From positions 124,001 to 188,000 of the forward strand of contig JAAEAF010000666.1 in NCBI GenBank assembly GCA_011037195.1: DNA of 64,000 nucleotides. The letters are read 5' to 3'. Made by a program: the position numbers and the translations under genes. Positions 33,885 to 45,169 of this stretch are shown here, piece by piece (position 1 is the stretch's first letter; every line of letters starts with the position of its first letter). Origin of the DNA: Triatoma infestans (lineage: Eukaryota; Arthropoda; Insecta; Hemiptera; Reduviidae). Below the pieces are notes generated by a model. That model ran no database searches. It was not told where the DNA came from and was given only the letters and a program-made list of their open reading frames with translations.

Positions 33885-34930
33885 AATGAGGCCGTTCAAT
33901 CAAGATTTTAGAGTAGCAATGCATCAGGTAAAAGATTGTGAATCAATGCTGAAAGAACTGGAGTTATTAGCAAATCGCAACGTTCAAGCTGGGTGTCAAG
34001 GATAGAAACGTTTGAAGAGAATGTATAAACCCGGCAAATTCACAAAGATGGCAGGGTTTTTGCCGCCATCTACAGATCATACATCTTTACTTTTTGCGGC
34101 ATCTTGCAGAAAACTGCCTGAGGGTCTATTAAGAAGTGCCTAACAGGAATCATAACTTTTACCGACGGTTTATTGCAGGCCAGAGACATTGGCAAGTTTT
34201 TTCCTGGAAGGACCAATTACAACGTGTCTTCCTAGCAAGAAGAATGTAACTATTAATAATAATGTCAGTGCGCAACTTAGACAAAGGCTAAAATCCCTAC
34301 AACCTCGGCTTATTTAATATTTAGTATAACAATAAAATCGTTAAGAATATTATTGCTTCCTAGAGATACATGTCAAATAATGGTCAGAGAAGATTATTGT
34401 GTATTCTGTTGTTATGAAGTAGGCCCTTAATTGGTGTCCCAATTTAGAATACACGAGTGTTTGTTAGGACCCTTCCTGTTTACAATAATTTCATTATAAA
34501 TATTAATGAGTCCAAACATCTCATATTTCTAAAATTATTATCATTAGAATAATATGAAGGAACTTATAAATTATATACAAAATATAGAAGCTTGTTTAAA
34601 CACACTTCATCATCTAATCAATATTCCATTACATCTTTTTAAGACACTCCTTTTTAATTTAAAAAATACTGGAACAAAACAATCAAACAACTTTCTCTTA
34701 CTACTTAATTTTTTACTGTTCTAATTGAAAAACTTTCTCAGAAATTTGGAAATGGAACTAAAAATTCAATTGTCTTCATCGCTGTATAATGGTGGAAACT
34801 CATTCTCACTGAAATGACAGACTACGACGCCGCGTCCTCTAGAAACCACCCCTCCGACCAATAAATGAATTTTTAATAGGAAATATTTTTAAAAAAGGGA
34901 TGTACTTACATGTACGTGTATTATTACACA
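33885..34930. other. Non-coding stretch with a DR1 end fragment
   Basis: CAAACAACTTTCTCTTACTAC at 34685-34705 is a DR1-like terminal fragment. Nothing else is assignable. Confidence 0.4.
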
Positions 34931-34939
34931 CACCCACAG

Positions 34940-35155
34940 ATTAGTAAGAGAAAGTAAAATTAACATTTTCAAGCAGGGGAGAGCGTGAAATGATTATATC
35001 AAGAATTATTATTTTTCTTGGTTTATCACGAGTTACTTAGCATTATCCAGCCCGGCATCTAGCAGCAGTACACAAACACAAAAACGTATTACAAAACAAA
35101 TCTCCCCGAGCCTTCATAATTAGCCACAGAATTGATGTTACAATAGATTTGTGAG
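34940..35155. repeat. DR3 direct repeat, copy 1
   Basis: Begins with AGTAAGAGAAAGTAA, then GTTTATCACGAGTTACTTAG, ATCCAGCCCGGCATCTAGC, AGTACACAAACACAAAAACG and CCTTCATAATTAGCCACAG. The same series recurs in the same orientation at 35880-36045. The opening motif resembles a DR1 end. Confidence 0.75.
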
Positions 35156-35159
35156 GGAA

Positions 35160-35875
35160 CTAATGGATGAGAACTCAAAATCTACATTCGACTGTCTATT
35201 TTCCATTCACAGTTGATAAGAGCTGGATGCGATCATTGTAAACAAGACCTTAAACCAATCACTGAGATTCCTGGTTTGGTATCTAATGAAACCACACGCT
35301 TTTGTAGCGACTATTCTAGGGTCTAGAGTCCAGTCTTTGATGAAGTAAATATTTCTCTTCCTGAAATGCTGACATCTGTTAAATTAAATGAACTTTCTAA
35401 GTTCAGTGTTACTATGAGGCTGAATACTTAGATCTAGTTGTTTAGTCTGGGGATTTGTATTTACGCCTACGGTATTTCTCTTGAGGTGAGCGCTGATCAA
35501 TAGGCATTCCGATGCTTGCATACTTTCCCTAAGAGTGAAACCACCTTCTTCTATGAGAATAATAACAGTGAACCGGTTGACACCACTACGGTGATATTTG
35601 CAATGTGTTTCACAATTAAACAAATCCTCTGTTCTTTAAAACATAAGTTTCTCTTATTATTATCATTGCAATTCCAACTTTTTTTGAAATTGTTTTTATT
35701 ACGTACCAAATTGCGACAGCTTTGCTATAAAGTTAGAACGTTACAGCTCTCCTAGAATCTACTTAAGATAAATTTTGCGGAAAATGTTATTTTTTTCTGC
35801 AACGGTAGCATTATTACAGCCCTGTAATAATGTAATAATTATTAAATCAAAAGTAGTGGAGGATGTTATATTTTT
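35160..35875. other. Non-coding stretch between the DR3 copies
   Basis: Short frames only, no family resemblance. Confidence 0.35.
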
Positions 35876-35879
35876 AATC

Positions 35880-36045
35880 ACAAGTGAGAGAAAGTAAGCA
35901 CGCCATTATTTTTTATCACAAATGACTTAAAGTAGTTTTATCCAGCTCGGCATCTAGCGGTAATATACAAATACAAAAAGGTATTACAAAAAAATCTCCG
36001 TCGCCTTCATAACTAGCAACGGAATTGAGGTTATACCAAAGAAAG
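35880..36045. repeat. DR3 direct repeat, copy 2
   Basis: GTGAGAGAAAGTAAGCACG, TTATCACAAATGACTTAAAG, ATCCAGCTCGGCATCTAGCG, ATACAAATACAAAAAGG and CCTTCATAACTAGCAACGG, in the same order and orientation as 34940-35155. Confidence 0.75.
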
Positions 36046-36049
36046 CAGA

Positions 36050-37270
36050 TTATAGAAAGAGGGAGTATTTAATTTGAAATAAAAAAATTCAAACTGTAGC
36101 TGTCATAATATGACAATTGCAACATGCGTAGAATGTGTTTTACGTTTTCCAAAACGCCTCCCCAGTACCACAAACTACCCCCTCCCCCAATCACCCCAAA
36201 CCTTGCTATGAGAAAACGTTCGTTAGCTTTTTCATGTGGCAAACGTTCGCTTTTGACCAAATAGTTAAAAAGCGAGTTTGCTAAATATTTAAGTTATTTA
36301 TTGAACTGAAGACACATTTTCGTAACATTCAAGTACATTCTCACTATTTGCACCTTTTCATATTTTTTATGTTCGTATAAGTTTACGAAACAATTAATGC
36401 GGTGGCAGAAAAAAAAAATTAAAATTCAACACGTGAGTAAAGTATTTTTATACCCTCATTCAGTTGGCACAGTTGACGTGTTGGCTACACCTCATAGTTT
36501 AATAAAACTATTTTCTACAAAGTTGAATAATGTTACAATTAAATCTCTAGAGATTAAAAGTAAAGACAATATTAACAAATTTTAAAGTTTGGATTAAATT
36601 GTTAAAATATACCTGTTAATAATTCTAAAGTAAAGTTGACATTTCTTAAATTAAACATTTAAAACATTACAGTCAGTTTAACAATGAATTAAATATGGAA
36701 AACAAACACGATCAACTGTTTATGGTATAATGGAGATCAGGAAACATGTATTTCCAGTGGAAACTGAACTAGAATATTTGTCAAGGTCATCTCTCCCTGT
36801 TCACTCGTTCACTCCAGTGAGAGAAAATGACAATATTATATTTTCGAATAATCAATTTCAAGTAGAAAATTACATATTTTCTTTTGAAAATTTCATTAGT
36901 TAAAGTAAAGGCTTAGATAGTATTAAAGTGCTTATTGGTATCGTATTGGCACTACTTAACTCTTAATCAAAGAATGAAAGTAATAGTTCTCTAGAAAGGG
37001 ACTGGCTGTATTATTGAAGGATTCCACACATCCACTAGAGGTTATGGTCGACCAAGGTTCCTTGCTTTTATTCGCAAGAACACCACCACTCCCCACCAAC
37101 ATTCAAGCACAATTTTAATTTGTAGAAGCATATAAAAAAAAACAATAAGCGGTAGGAAAGTCGGCGGCCATCAAAGGAGCCTTTTATCCAGCATGAAAAT
37201 TGCCAACTCTTGGGAAACTCATAAGATTTCTGCCTCCTCTCCCGCCATGGATACAATATTATTAACTGTT
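36050..37270. other. Non-coding stretch, AT-rich
   Basis: No gene recognised. CCAGTGAGAGAAAATGACA near 36812-36830 may be another eroded DR1 end. Confidence 0.35.
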
Positions 37271-37274
37271 CTGT

Positions 37275-37276
<2 letters not shown>

Positions 37277-37352
<76 letters not shown>

Positions 37353-37356
37353 AATA
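37277..37356. repeat. TA/TG compound microsatellite
   Basis: A (TA)n run followed by a (TG)n run and a short TA run. A 150-codon minus-strand frame passing through it (37068-37520) is low complexity and not called as a gene. Confidence 0.97.
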
Positions 37357-37559
37357 TACTTTCTAATAAAAATATTGTGCACAATATAGAGAGGATTTCC
37401 ATATGCATAAGATTGTGAAAATTGGTTCAGCATATTATATAGCAGAGCAGACCGGCGGATAAAGAACAACATAAACTCACAGATATTAAACAATAATTCA
37501 GACTTCATTATTATATTCAATTCCTTTTGTTTGTTTTTCCCATTATATTATGTTCTTCA

Positions 37560-37850
37560 CGGGTTTACTACGGGTATACGGTTTACTTCACGGGCCATGG
37601 GGAGTTCAATTCTAAGCTCCATGAGCTGGGATTGAAAGATTCCCCTAATTGCGAATGCGGTGAACGGGACACGATGCATCACGTTCTCTTCCAATGTCCT
37701 CTCCTCGACGAGGCGAGAATCCATATGGAATTCAAGCTGATAAGTAGGGGAGAGGTATGGCCGGGAGACTGTACAGTATTGACTAAGAGTGCAAGAAATT
37801 TTAAAGACTTTGTGGAGTTCGCTCGAGAAGTTGCGGTAATAAGAAGGACT
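37560..37850 (+). pseudogene. LINE-E fragment: C-terminal end of an R1/I-like ORF2
   Basis: One open plus-strand frame includes YFTGHGEFNSKLHELGLKDS, then CECGERDTMHHVLFQCP, the Cys-Cys-His-Cys zinc-binding motif that ends ORF2 of R1/LOA/I-type LINEs, and KDFVEFAREVAVIRR. It is 5' truncated near 37570. Its sequence clearly differs from the corresponding segment of LINE-D (CQNCDDGVRETVYHYLCQCP), so it is a different family. It points towards the 3' end of LINE-D: the two are tail to tail. Confidence 0.75.
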
Positions 37851-37931
37851 ATTATTATAATATTCGGGTGCCTAATGGCGCGGGACCCAAGCTTATGTGG
37901 CTCTTATCCCCCCGATACCCCCCGTAACCCC

Positions 37932-40900
37932 TTAATTAATCTCCCCCGGTAACTTGCCGGTTAATCTGCAATATCCCAAGATATCCCTAAACTCCAACTC
38001 GCCCAGGCAATCCTGCGGGAGTGGTGTCCTCCCAAATATACGAAACCTAGATCCAGCGAAACGGGGACACTGACATAAGTAGTGATACACCGTTTCCCTA
38101 ACTCCGTCATCACAGTTCTGACAAATGGGACTCCGCGTCCTCCCTATGTTAAACAAGTGACTGGACACCCAAGTGTGTCCAGTCACTATCCCTACCAAGG
38201 TTCTCAAACCCGTCCTACTAAGAGACAGGAGATACTCCGAAATTCCCTGCTTGCTTGCCTTTATAAATCTTTTAGCTTGGAGGCACCCCTGCGTGTCCCC
38301 CCAGCGTTTCTCCAAAGCTCTCGTCTCCCAAAGCCTAATCTGTTTGTCGCGAAACGTCTTTGTAACGGCCAGGGCTGGTTCAGGACCACAAAATGGTAAT
38401 GATGATCCCTCCCTGGCCAGCCGATCCGCCCTCTCATTGCCCTCTATACCCGCATGTCCGGGTATCCAATAGAGATGCACCTTACCCAGCCAAGCGTTAA
38501 GCCTTCTCCTACATTCTCCCACTAATTTCGAACTCCACCAAGGCTTACTCAAAGCCCTTAGTGCGGCTTGACTATCGGAGAAGATCCGCACTTCCTTAAA
38601 CTCTCCTAGCCACTCCCCCACAAGGTGGCAGCATTCAATGATGCCCACCACCTCAGACTGGAAAACAGTGGCCAAACCACCCAAGGCCACCGAACTCCCT
38701 CTATCCAACTCCTGAAACCATGCTCCCGCCCCCGACAGGCCAGTACCCTCCTGCCTAGAGCCATCTGAATAGCAGCGAATAATACCGCTGCCCGACTCCG
38801 TTGGCCTCGTGAGGTTATCATCCCCTATACTGCCAATCGTAATCTCATAATCTCTCTCAAATCCCCATTTCTTGCTCGTCTCATCAAGTTTGGATAGCAG
38901 AAATCGGTTCACTCGCCAAATTTCGTCCTCGATCCTAGTGTGATCCCCCCGAAAGGTTCTCACCCATTCTCCCTTGCACCTCATTCTGAGGTACCCTTTC
39001 ATTGCCTCCCCCGTTACCACATACTGAAGAGGGGATAGCCCCAACAGCATCTCCAGTGCCACCGTCGGTGTCGTTCTCATCGCGCCAGTGATAGCCAAAC
39101 AGGCCATGCGCTGCACTCCTAGCAATTTCTTACTGTTCCTTCCCACCAAGGTACCAGACCACCATGCCACTGCGGCATAGAGTATCCTTGGCTTCACCAA
39201 CTTCTCATAAATCCAGTGGATGCCTCGGGGATTAACTCCCCAGGTCTTACCCGCTAATCTCCTACACTGCCAGAAAACCTTCTGTCCCTTCTCACATACA
39301 TACTCAATGTGAGCCCGCCAATTCAACGTACTGTTGATGAGGACCCTCAAGTATCTAACCTCTCTGCAAATTTGCACTTCCTTGCCGAAGAGCCTGGGTC
39401 TCCCAAGCCTCTCCAATTTCCTTTTCCTGGTAAAGAGAACTAAGGAACTTTTGTCCGGGTTGACGGACAAGCCATAGTTCATACACCACTGCTCCACGTA
39501 AGATAACGCCGACTGCATCAAGTCACTCACCACACTCAGATGCTTCCCTGTGACTAGGATTACCCCATTATCGGAGTACATCTGCAGGTAAAATCCTTTA
39601 CGGTTCATCTCCCAAAGTAGCTCATCAACGATGAGGCACCACAAATGAGGAGACAAACTCCCACCTTGGGGAAAGCCCCTACTGGCTTTCACCCTTCTCT
39701 CCGCAGCTCCCAGACGAGAATAAACAATCCTCGAAGTCAGGAGGTTGACTATCCATCTAACCAGGGTCCCATTCACACCCCTCTCCTCCAATAGCACTCT
39801 AATTCTATCGTGGGCCACGCTGTCGAAAGCCCCCTCAATATCGAAGAAGCATCCCAGCGCGTACTCTTTAGACTCCAACGTGTGTTCAATTCTCCCCACC
39901 AAATTGTGGAGCGCAGTCTCCGTTGATCTCCCCGCCAAATAGGCATGCTGGTTCCCGTGAAAGGTACTCTTTATGTCGCAATCCTCCATTAAGAAAAGGT
40001 CGACCAACCTCTCTAAGCCCTTCAACATGAAGGACGCGAGGCTGATTGGCCTGTAAGCTTTAGGGTCGAGATAATCCAACTTCCCTGGTTTGGGAATGAA
40101 CGCGACCCTACTGACCCTCCAAGCCCAAGGGATATAGCCCTGACTTAGGCTATCCCTCAGTATTCCTACCCATGTACTTCCGAACATGTTCCAACTCTCC
40201 TGAATCAGCACCGGGTACAAACCATCCATACCCGGCGACTTGAATTTACTAAAAGTAGCGAATACCCAACTCGCCCTCCTCAAAGTAACCACTCTACTTG
40301 CCAACTCCCTGCTCTGCAAATCCCCTCCCTGTGCGTCAGGTAAAGCACCCACGCACCCTCCAACATACTCCACATTACCCGGTAAGTGTCTATCCAGCAT
40401 CACCCGTAACACCTCATTATGGTTATAGGTGATCAGTCCATCAGGCTTCCTAATACTGTCCAACGACAACTCCCCACTTTTACCTAAAAACCTAAAAACT
40501 CGATTTACCTCCTGTTCCCCCTCCAGGGTTTCGCAGAAAGTCCTCCAAGAGACTCTCTTCGTTCTCCGGATCTCTCTTTTATACTCTCGCTTGGCCTGAG
40601 TAAACCTTTCCCAGTCTTCCTCCGCGTTACTCCCCCTAGCCTTCCTCCTTAACCGCCTCATTTGTCTATTTAAGGCAGTTAGTCGGGCCGTCCACCACTG
40701 GACCTTCCTAGGCAATACTTCATGCTCAGGGCATGAGGTCTCATAAGCGCGAACAATCGAGCGTGTGGTCCAATCCACTCTCTGATCCAGGTCCTCCCCC
40801 TCAGCCGGCGGTCCACCCGGACCTAACCTATCATTTCTCAAGGCCGAGGTAAATCTACCCCAGTCCGTTGTTCTCGGATTTCGAAACTTCTTCACCTCTC

Positions 40901-41597
40901 CCATCTCAAGACGCAGGGTGATTCTAATGCCTCTATGATCGGACAACGTCCAGTCATCCATAACCTCCCAACCTGTCGTCCAGGACAAAAATTGCCTGGA
41001 AGCCACCGTAATATCTATCACTTCTTCCCTATTCCTAATAACAAAGGTAGGTTTCTTACCTCTATTTAAAAGAAAAAGGTTTCTACTTACCAAAAACTCC
41101 GCCTATGACACCCCGAGCCGGTTGGTGTCGCTACTTCCCCACAACGTGTTGTGTGAGTTGGTGTCGAATCCAACCAGCAGTGGCAGGTTCTCCTTCTCGC
41201 ACCATTCCACCAGACGCTCCACTGCCCGGCCAGGTGGTGGCTCCTCTGAATCATAGGGTAGGTAGGCCGAAGCCAAGACCAGTCTGCCTGTTACCTCTCC
41301 TATCCTAACCGAAACTATCGTCAGGTCTCTGGAACAAAACTCTCTTAACATTGAACACTCCATATTCTTAGACATCAGGACACAAGTCCTGGGCCTATCT
41401 ACTCCACAATCATAAAATGTTCTCAACCCCATACCACCCCATCCGACCACACTGCCTCGGATGGTATAGGGCTCCTGTATTAGACCTACCATCAAGGGTG
41501 TTTCCCTGATGACCTCAGCCATCTCTGCTACCACTTCCCTGCTCCTGTGTGTGTTGTATTGGAACACTCTAAACATGAGAAGACTACTTGCCTCCAC
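37932..41597 (-). pseudogene. LINE-D ORF2: endonuclease, reverse transcriptase, RNase H; one in-frame stop
   Basis: One frame of 1222 codons starting at ATG 41597 and broken only by a TAG at 41105-41103. Endonuclease: VFQYNTHRS, LIQEPY, LLVGFDTNSHNTLWG, and after the stop TLSDHRGIRI. Reverse transcriptase: PKAYRPISL, motif A FDIEGAFDSVAHDR (about 39840), motif B FPQGGSLSPHLW, and motif C, which reads YSDN (39567-39578) where YADD is expected. RNase H keeps the four acidic positions (CYSDGS, QSEVVG, IFSDSQAAL, GNERADRLAREGS). The C-terminal zinc-binding motif is CQNC...HYLCQCP. Functionally it should have nicked target DNA and copied the element RNA. The stop and the motif C change make this copy inactive. 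It overlaps the ORF1 end by a few bases. Confidence 0.9.
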
Positions 41598-41999
41598 TCT
41601 CCTCCTTGCCAGGCTGGCCTCGTTGTTTGTCCTCCTTCCTTTTGAAGGTGATCCTCGTTAGTTCGTAATAGGGCTTCCACTCCTTCTCCTCCAGAATCCG
41701 GAGTGAATGGGAATCTATAAAGAACACCATCCACATACCTTTATCCTTCTCGAAGGAGCTCAGTATTCTCCAGAGATCCGTACGCAGACCAGATTCTGCC
41801 CTGCCAAGCGCTCCAGAAATCTCTCTAGAGGACATCTCTTACCTGGCACCCAAACGGATACCCGGATCATCTTGGGGATATCCTCCCCCTCCAACATAAC
41901 ATACTGTATGTCACCTCTGGGTGTGACAGCCTGTCTGGCTGTCCAGGCCCTAGTCCTCTCGTAGCCGCAAGTGATAAGGAACATGCCCTCACTTACCAA
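41584..41999 (-). pseudogene. LINE-D ORF1, 3' part, frameshifted
   Basis: Two overlapping minus-strand frames. The first (41999-41760) contains MFLITCGYERTRAW, GDIQYVMLEGEDIPKMIRVS and VWVPGKRCPLERFLERLAG. The second (41835-41584) reads MSSREISGALGRAESGLRTD, GMWMVFFIDSHSLRILEEKE and a basic end. Their overlap suggests one frameshift near 41830. The position directly upstream of ORF2, overlapping its start, and the GMWMVFFID segment fit the C-terminal part of a LINE ORF1. No CCHC knuckles are visible. The N-terminal half seems to be missing. Confidence 0.55.
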
Positions 42000-42138
42000 T
42001 AAGAAGGACTAGACGGATAAGTAGAGGTCCGCCTCCCCATGGCAGGGACGGTAACTTATCTACCTCGTAGATAAGGCAAGTGACCATAGGCACCGGTTTT
42101 GGCGCTATGCGCTAGGTACGGTGGCTAAGAGTGTGTTC

Positions 42139-42170
42139 AATAATAATAATAATAATTATTATTATTATAT
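42139..42170. repeat. AAT/ATT microsatellite at the LINE-D 5' boundary
   Basis: (AAT)n passing into (ATT)n, a partly self-complementary run, exactly where LINE-D similarity ends. Confidence 0.9.
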
Positions 42171-42365
42171 TATGTTCAGCATAGATTTTTACTTTTTTTA
42201 TGGAAGTAAAAAAGTAGTAACATTCAAAATGGTAACCGAAACTTGTCACAAAAATGTTCATACTTCCCAGATGCAAAAACCAATAATATAGGAACATTAT
42301 TGTAGGGCTAAGAGAAGTCAGTGTGCTGAAAGTGGGGTTTTGGAGCATTGTATTGTACAAATTCT

Positions 42366-42500
42366 TTAATTACTTTTTTCTACTGCTGTATGAGGAAGGA
42401 CTGCGATCGTGTCAAACTTCGATATCGAGATTTCACCGGAATTACACGTTTTGAAGTTCCCTGAATCAGAAAAAGTTTTTTTGTTTAGAAAATTGTCTTC
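42366..42500 (-). repeat. DR1 end fragment, reverse orientation
   Basis: TTTTTTCTACTGCTGTATGAG, GGACTGCGATCGTGTCAAA, CTTCGATATCGAGATTTCACC and GGAATTACACGTTTTGAAG match the reversed 3' end of DR1. The terminal signature of a reverse copy lies at 43677-43711, so 42366-43711 could once have been a single copy. Confidence 0.65.
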
Positions 42501-42622
42501 TTTGTTTGCAGCGTTAGGACCACTAACGTCAGGGAGTTTATTTTTCCTGTGATTCAACTATTCAGGATTGGATTCCCGTGAGTGCAAAGACCCAGCATCG
42601 TGACAAAAAGTGGGGAGCTACA

Positions 42623-42762
42623 GTTAATAACGAAATTAGGTGGCGAAAACCGGGCTGTAGAAACTAAAATCCGCCCTCCCAATAAAATAGCCGTCTGCTA
42701 AGCCGCCCTGATTTCTACCGCCGTTAGTTTGGTCTTCAAGCCACCTAGTTTCGTGTATTAAC
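42623..42762. repeat. Small palindromic element (MITE-like)
   Basis: GTTAATAACGAAATTAGGTGGC at its left end is nearly the reverse complement of the right end 42740-42762, with one substitution and one small indel, separated by 95 bp. Internally TGTAGAAAC and TTTCTACCGCC are also partly complementary. It is richer in G+C than its surroundings. No transposase is nearby. Confidence 0.55.
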
Positions 42763-42764
42763 CT

Positions 42765-44690
42765 TTATGGGTTTACGCCTTGAACTTGCCCAGAATCTCG
42801 CTGGTATAATAATTCCACAAAAAAATCCTGTAAAAACAACCTACATACTTTTAGCAGCTAATATTATCTCTGAATTGGACTTCATTCCAAGTCCTCAAAG
42901 GCGTTTAAATAACACGCTTCACTATAAAAAGGAACATAAAAAGTTAAAATATTGTGGTCAAACTCGCTTGGATTTGTGAATCAATCCAAGTTCTGAAGGC
43001 ACTACCCTCTCGCTGTTTATCCCCTTCAGACCTTAATTAACTCCGTTTTTTACTCATTAAATTATAATTGTGAATGATTTGTAAATAAAAGTTTTAAAAA
43101 ATAATGTTTAAAATTATACTTTAGTTTATTAATTATTGAATATGTATATAATAATATGAAGTAATGTAGTAGGAATAATTAAAATCAATCAAATGTTACT
43201 CGTTAATAAAGAAACTGATACCGATTTCATGTGTTCCAGTCCTGATTGTTAAGCGGCTATGGGTGTTTATTAAAACATAGGGATGATATCTATGTTAGAC
43301 CACTTGAACGTTACAATTAAACTGATTTATTCTCTGTATAATACACATAATGCTTAGCCAATACTAGTTTAACTATCAAAAACAATATAATACTAATCAT
43401 ATTAGTAGTATGTTTGCAAGGAAACAAAACTGGACGTATGTCAATTAGTGCACTGATCCTTTTAAAATCTTTTTTTAATCTATGATACTTTTAATAATAT
43501 ATTTTTTAATATATTATAATAGGGCTTAATATATTTAATATATATTTTTATATAATGGGGTTATATATATAATTATCTTTTATATTGTATTAACGCTGTG
43601 TTCTGGACTGCAATGTAACTATATTGAAATGACTACCTGAGCCAAGGGTGTCCACATTATATAATTGTATTAAATGGAGAAGAGAAAGTCGGGTGAGTGT
43701 TTCACACAGATTTCATTTTTTATTCAAAATTAGAGCTTTAAAGATGCACATGTAATAAATTTGGTATGCCATAAGTTTTCGTGATACAAAGCAGGATAAT
43801 TTTGAAGATTTTTATTAATACTATTATTATCAGTGTTTGTAATTTTGGGGCTGATACTTTTCTTTTCTTTGTCTGTAGATAATGTTTTGAACGATCCGTC
43901 AGCACCATTAAAAACTGAAAAAATAAAATAAAACGGAAACAAAAACGGAGGAAGGAAATATAATGGCCCAGCCGCTAGTGCCGCATATATAAAGCCCATT
44001 GTGTATGAGATACAGGAAAATATTCTGTCTAACCATGCAGAAATTTCCTTTAGATTCGCTTTTTGTTTGCGGACCTCTGTGTGAAAAGATTCTTTAAGTA
44101 TTACGCTTGAATGGGTAGGCTCTCCAATCATTTAGTCTCGCACACACTAAAAGCAGATAACTTTATTCACACGCCCACAGACACTGGAGCATACGGTAAA
44201 AAAAGGAAATGTGGGCTAGATATTTTGTTTTATTTAATATTTCAATATTAAAATAATATTTAATACAACAAACATCAAGTACGGAGAGAACAAATTGTTA
44301 TTGTTCAGATGAAAGATAAAATCTGATATAAAATACCCACATAACTTTCTGTTATGTGCAATTCTCGTACAACAAATGACAAAGTTCGTTCGTAATTGGA
44401 AGTTTTGGTGAATGTCAGTTGCTTGCAATATTATATAGGTGGTGTTAGTATCACTAATTACACTGAAATGACAGTTTAAAGATACGTCTAAACACATAGC
44501 TCCCTCTTCCCACATTATCCTAAAACCAGTTTATGGAAAAAGTTTTAAATACAAGTGATAGACCTTTTTTTTGAGAGTTATATTGCACTGCACATGCATA
44601 GGGCACATGCACCCAAAGCTAAAGTGATTGTAATGATGTCCAAAAACGAGCGCCAATAAAATCAAACTTACCATAAATTTGAAATTTAAC
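42765..44690. other. AT-rich non-coding stretch with one DR1 terminus
   Basis: The reversed DR1 terminal signature GAGAAAGTCGGGTGAGTG, TTTCACACAGATTT is at 43682-43713. Frames of 70-133 codons in this stretch show no family resemblance. TA-rich sequence is at 43490-43590. Confidence 0.45.
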
Positions 44691-44694
44691 GTCA

Positions 44695-44962
44695 CAGATT
44701 CGTCAGAACCTCCTGAAACCAATTTTTCCGGAAAAGTGTTTCAAATAAAAGTGATAGGCATTATAGGTGTAGATTGTGTGCAAAGTTAAAAGAAAATTGT
44801 TTGGTGCTGCTTTCGAGAATATCGCGAAAACTGAAAAACAAAACATTCAATAAAGTCGCACATTCCTTAGATGGACCTAGACCAAAACGGAACCTACACC
44901 CACTACCAGTTACTTAAACGGAATATCCTGCGATTTTTCTTTTTTGAGATATTTTGTTCACA

Positions 44963-45023
<61 letters not shown>

Positions 45024-45165
45024 ATTTCACCATTCGCTAAAAACATTTTGTTCGGCTTCAGAAGACTTCATAACACGTAATTCTGTGAAAAAACTCAATT
45101 TTGAAAATCTGCAAATCGCTGTACATCATTCTTGTTTATCTGGAGTAAAAGAAAGTAAAAATGTA
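44695..45165 (+). repeat. DR1 copy, forward, with CA/TA microsatellite
   Basis: CCAATTTTTCCGGAAAAGTG, CAAATAAAAGTGATAGGC, GCTGCTTTCGAGAATATCG, TTCTTTTTTGAGATATTTTG, then (CA)n (TA)n at 44959-45022, CACCATTCGCTAAAAACA, CTTCAGAAGACTTCATAAC and AATTCTGTGAAAAAACTC, in the canonical order. Confidence 0.8.
44959..45022. repeat. CA/TA microsatellite inside DR1
   Basis: (CA)n followed by (TA)n, at the DR1 position between TTTTGTTCA and CCATTCGCTAAAA. Confidence 0.97.
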
Positions 45166-45169
45166 TTCA

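Larger units (their letters stand above)
37850..42135 (-). mobile_element. LINE-D: near-complete non-LTR retrotransposon
   Basis: A minus-strand element of about 4.3 kb with an ORF1 remnant, a nearly intact ORF2 and a short G-rich 3' UTR (37863-37931). AT-rich trinucleotide sequence is found at both boundaries: TATTATTATAATA near 37850-37862 at the 3' end and AAT/ATT repeats at 42139-42170 at the 5' end, so it may end in or have inserted at a (TAA)n tract. Its base composition is clearly richer in G+C than the surroundings. RNase H after the RT places it in the group of clades with that domain (I, LOA, R1-like); the exact clade needs a phylogeny. Confidence 0.85.

Noticed and set aside
37068..37520. 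150-codon minus-strand frame
   Set aside because: It runs through a TA/TG microsatellite and has no domain features.
38082..40428. Several plus-strand frames of 60-105 codons and one minus-strand frame at 38606-38821
   Set aside because: They lie opposite or out of frame with the well-supported LINE-D ORF2.
43730..44131. 133-codon minus-strand frame
   Set aside because: No recognisable family, no neighbours of support; length is compatible with chance in AT-rich DNA. A diverged exon cannot be excluded.
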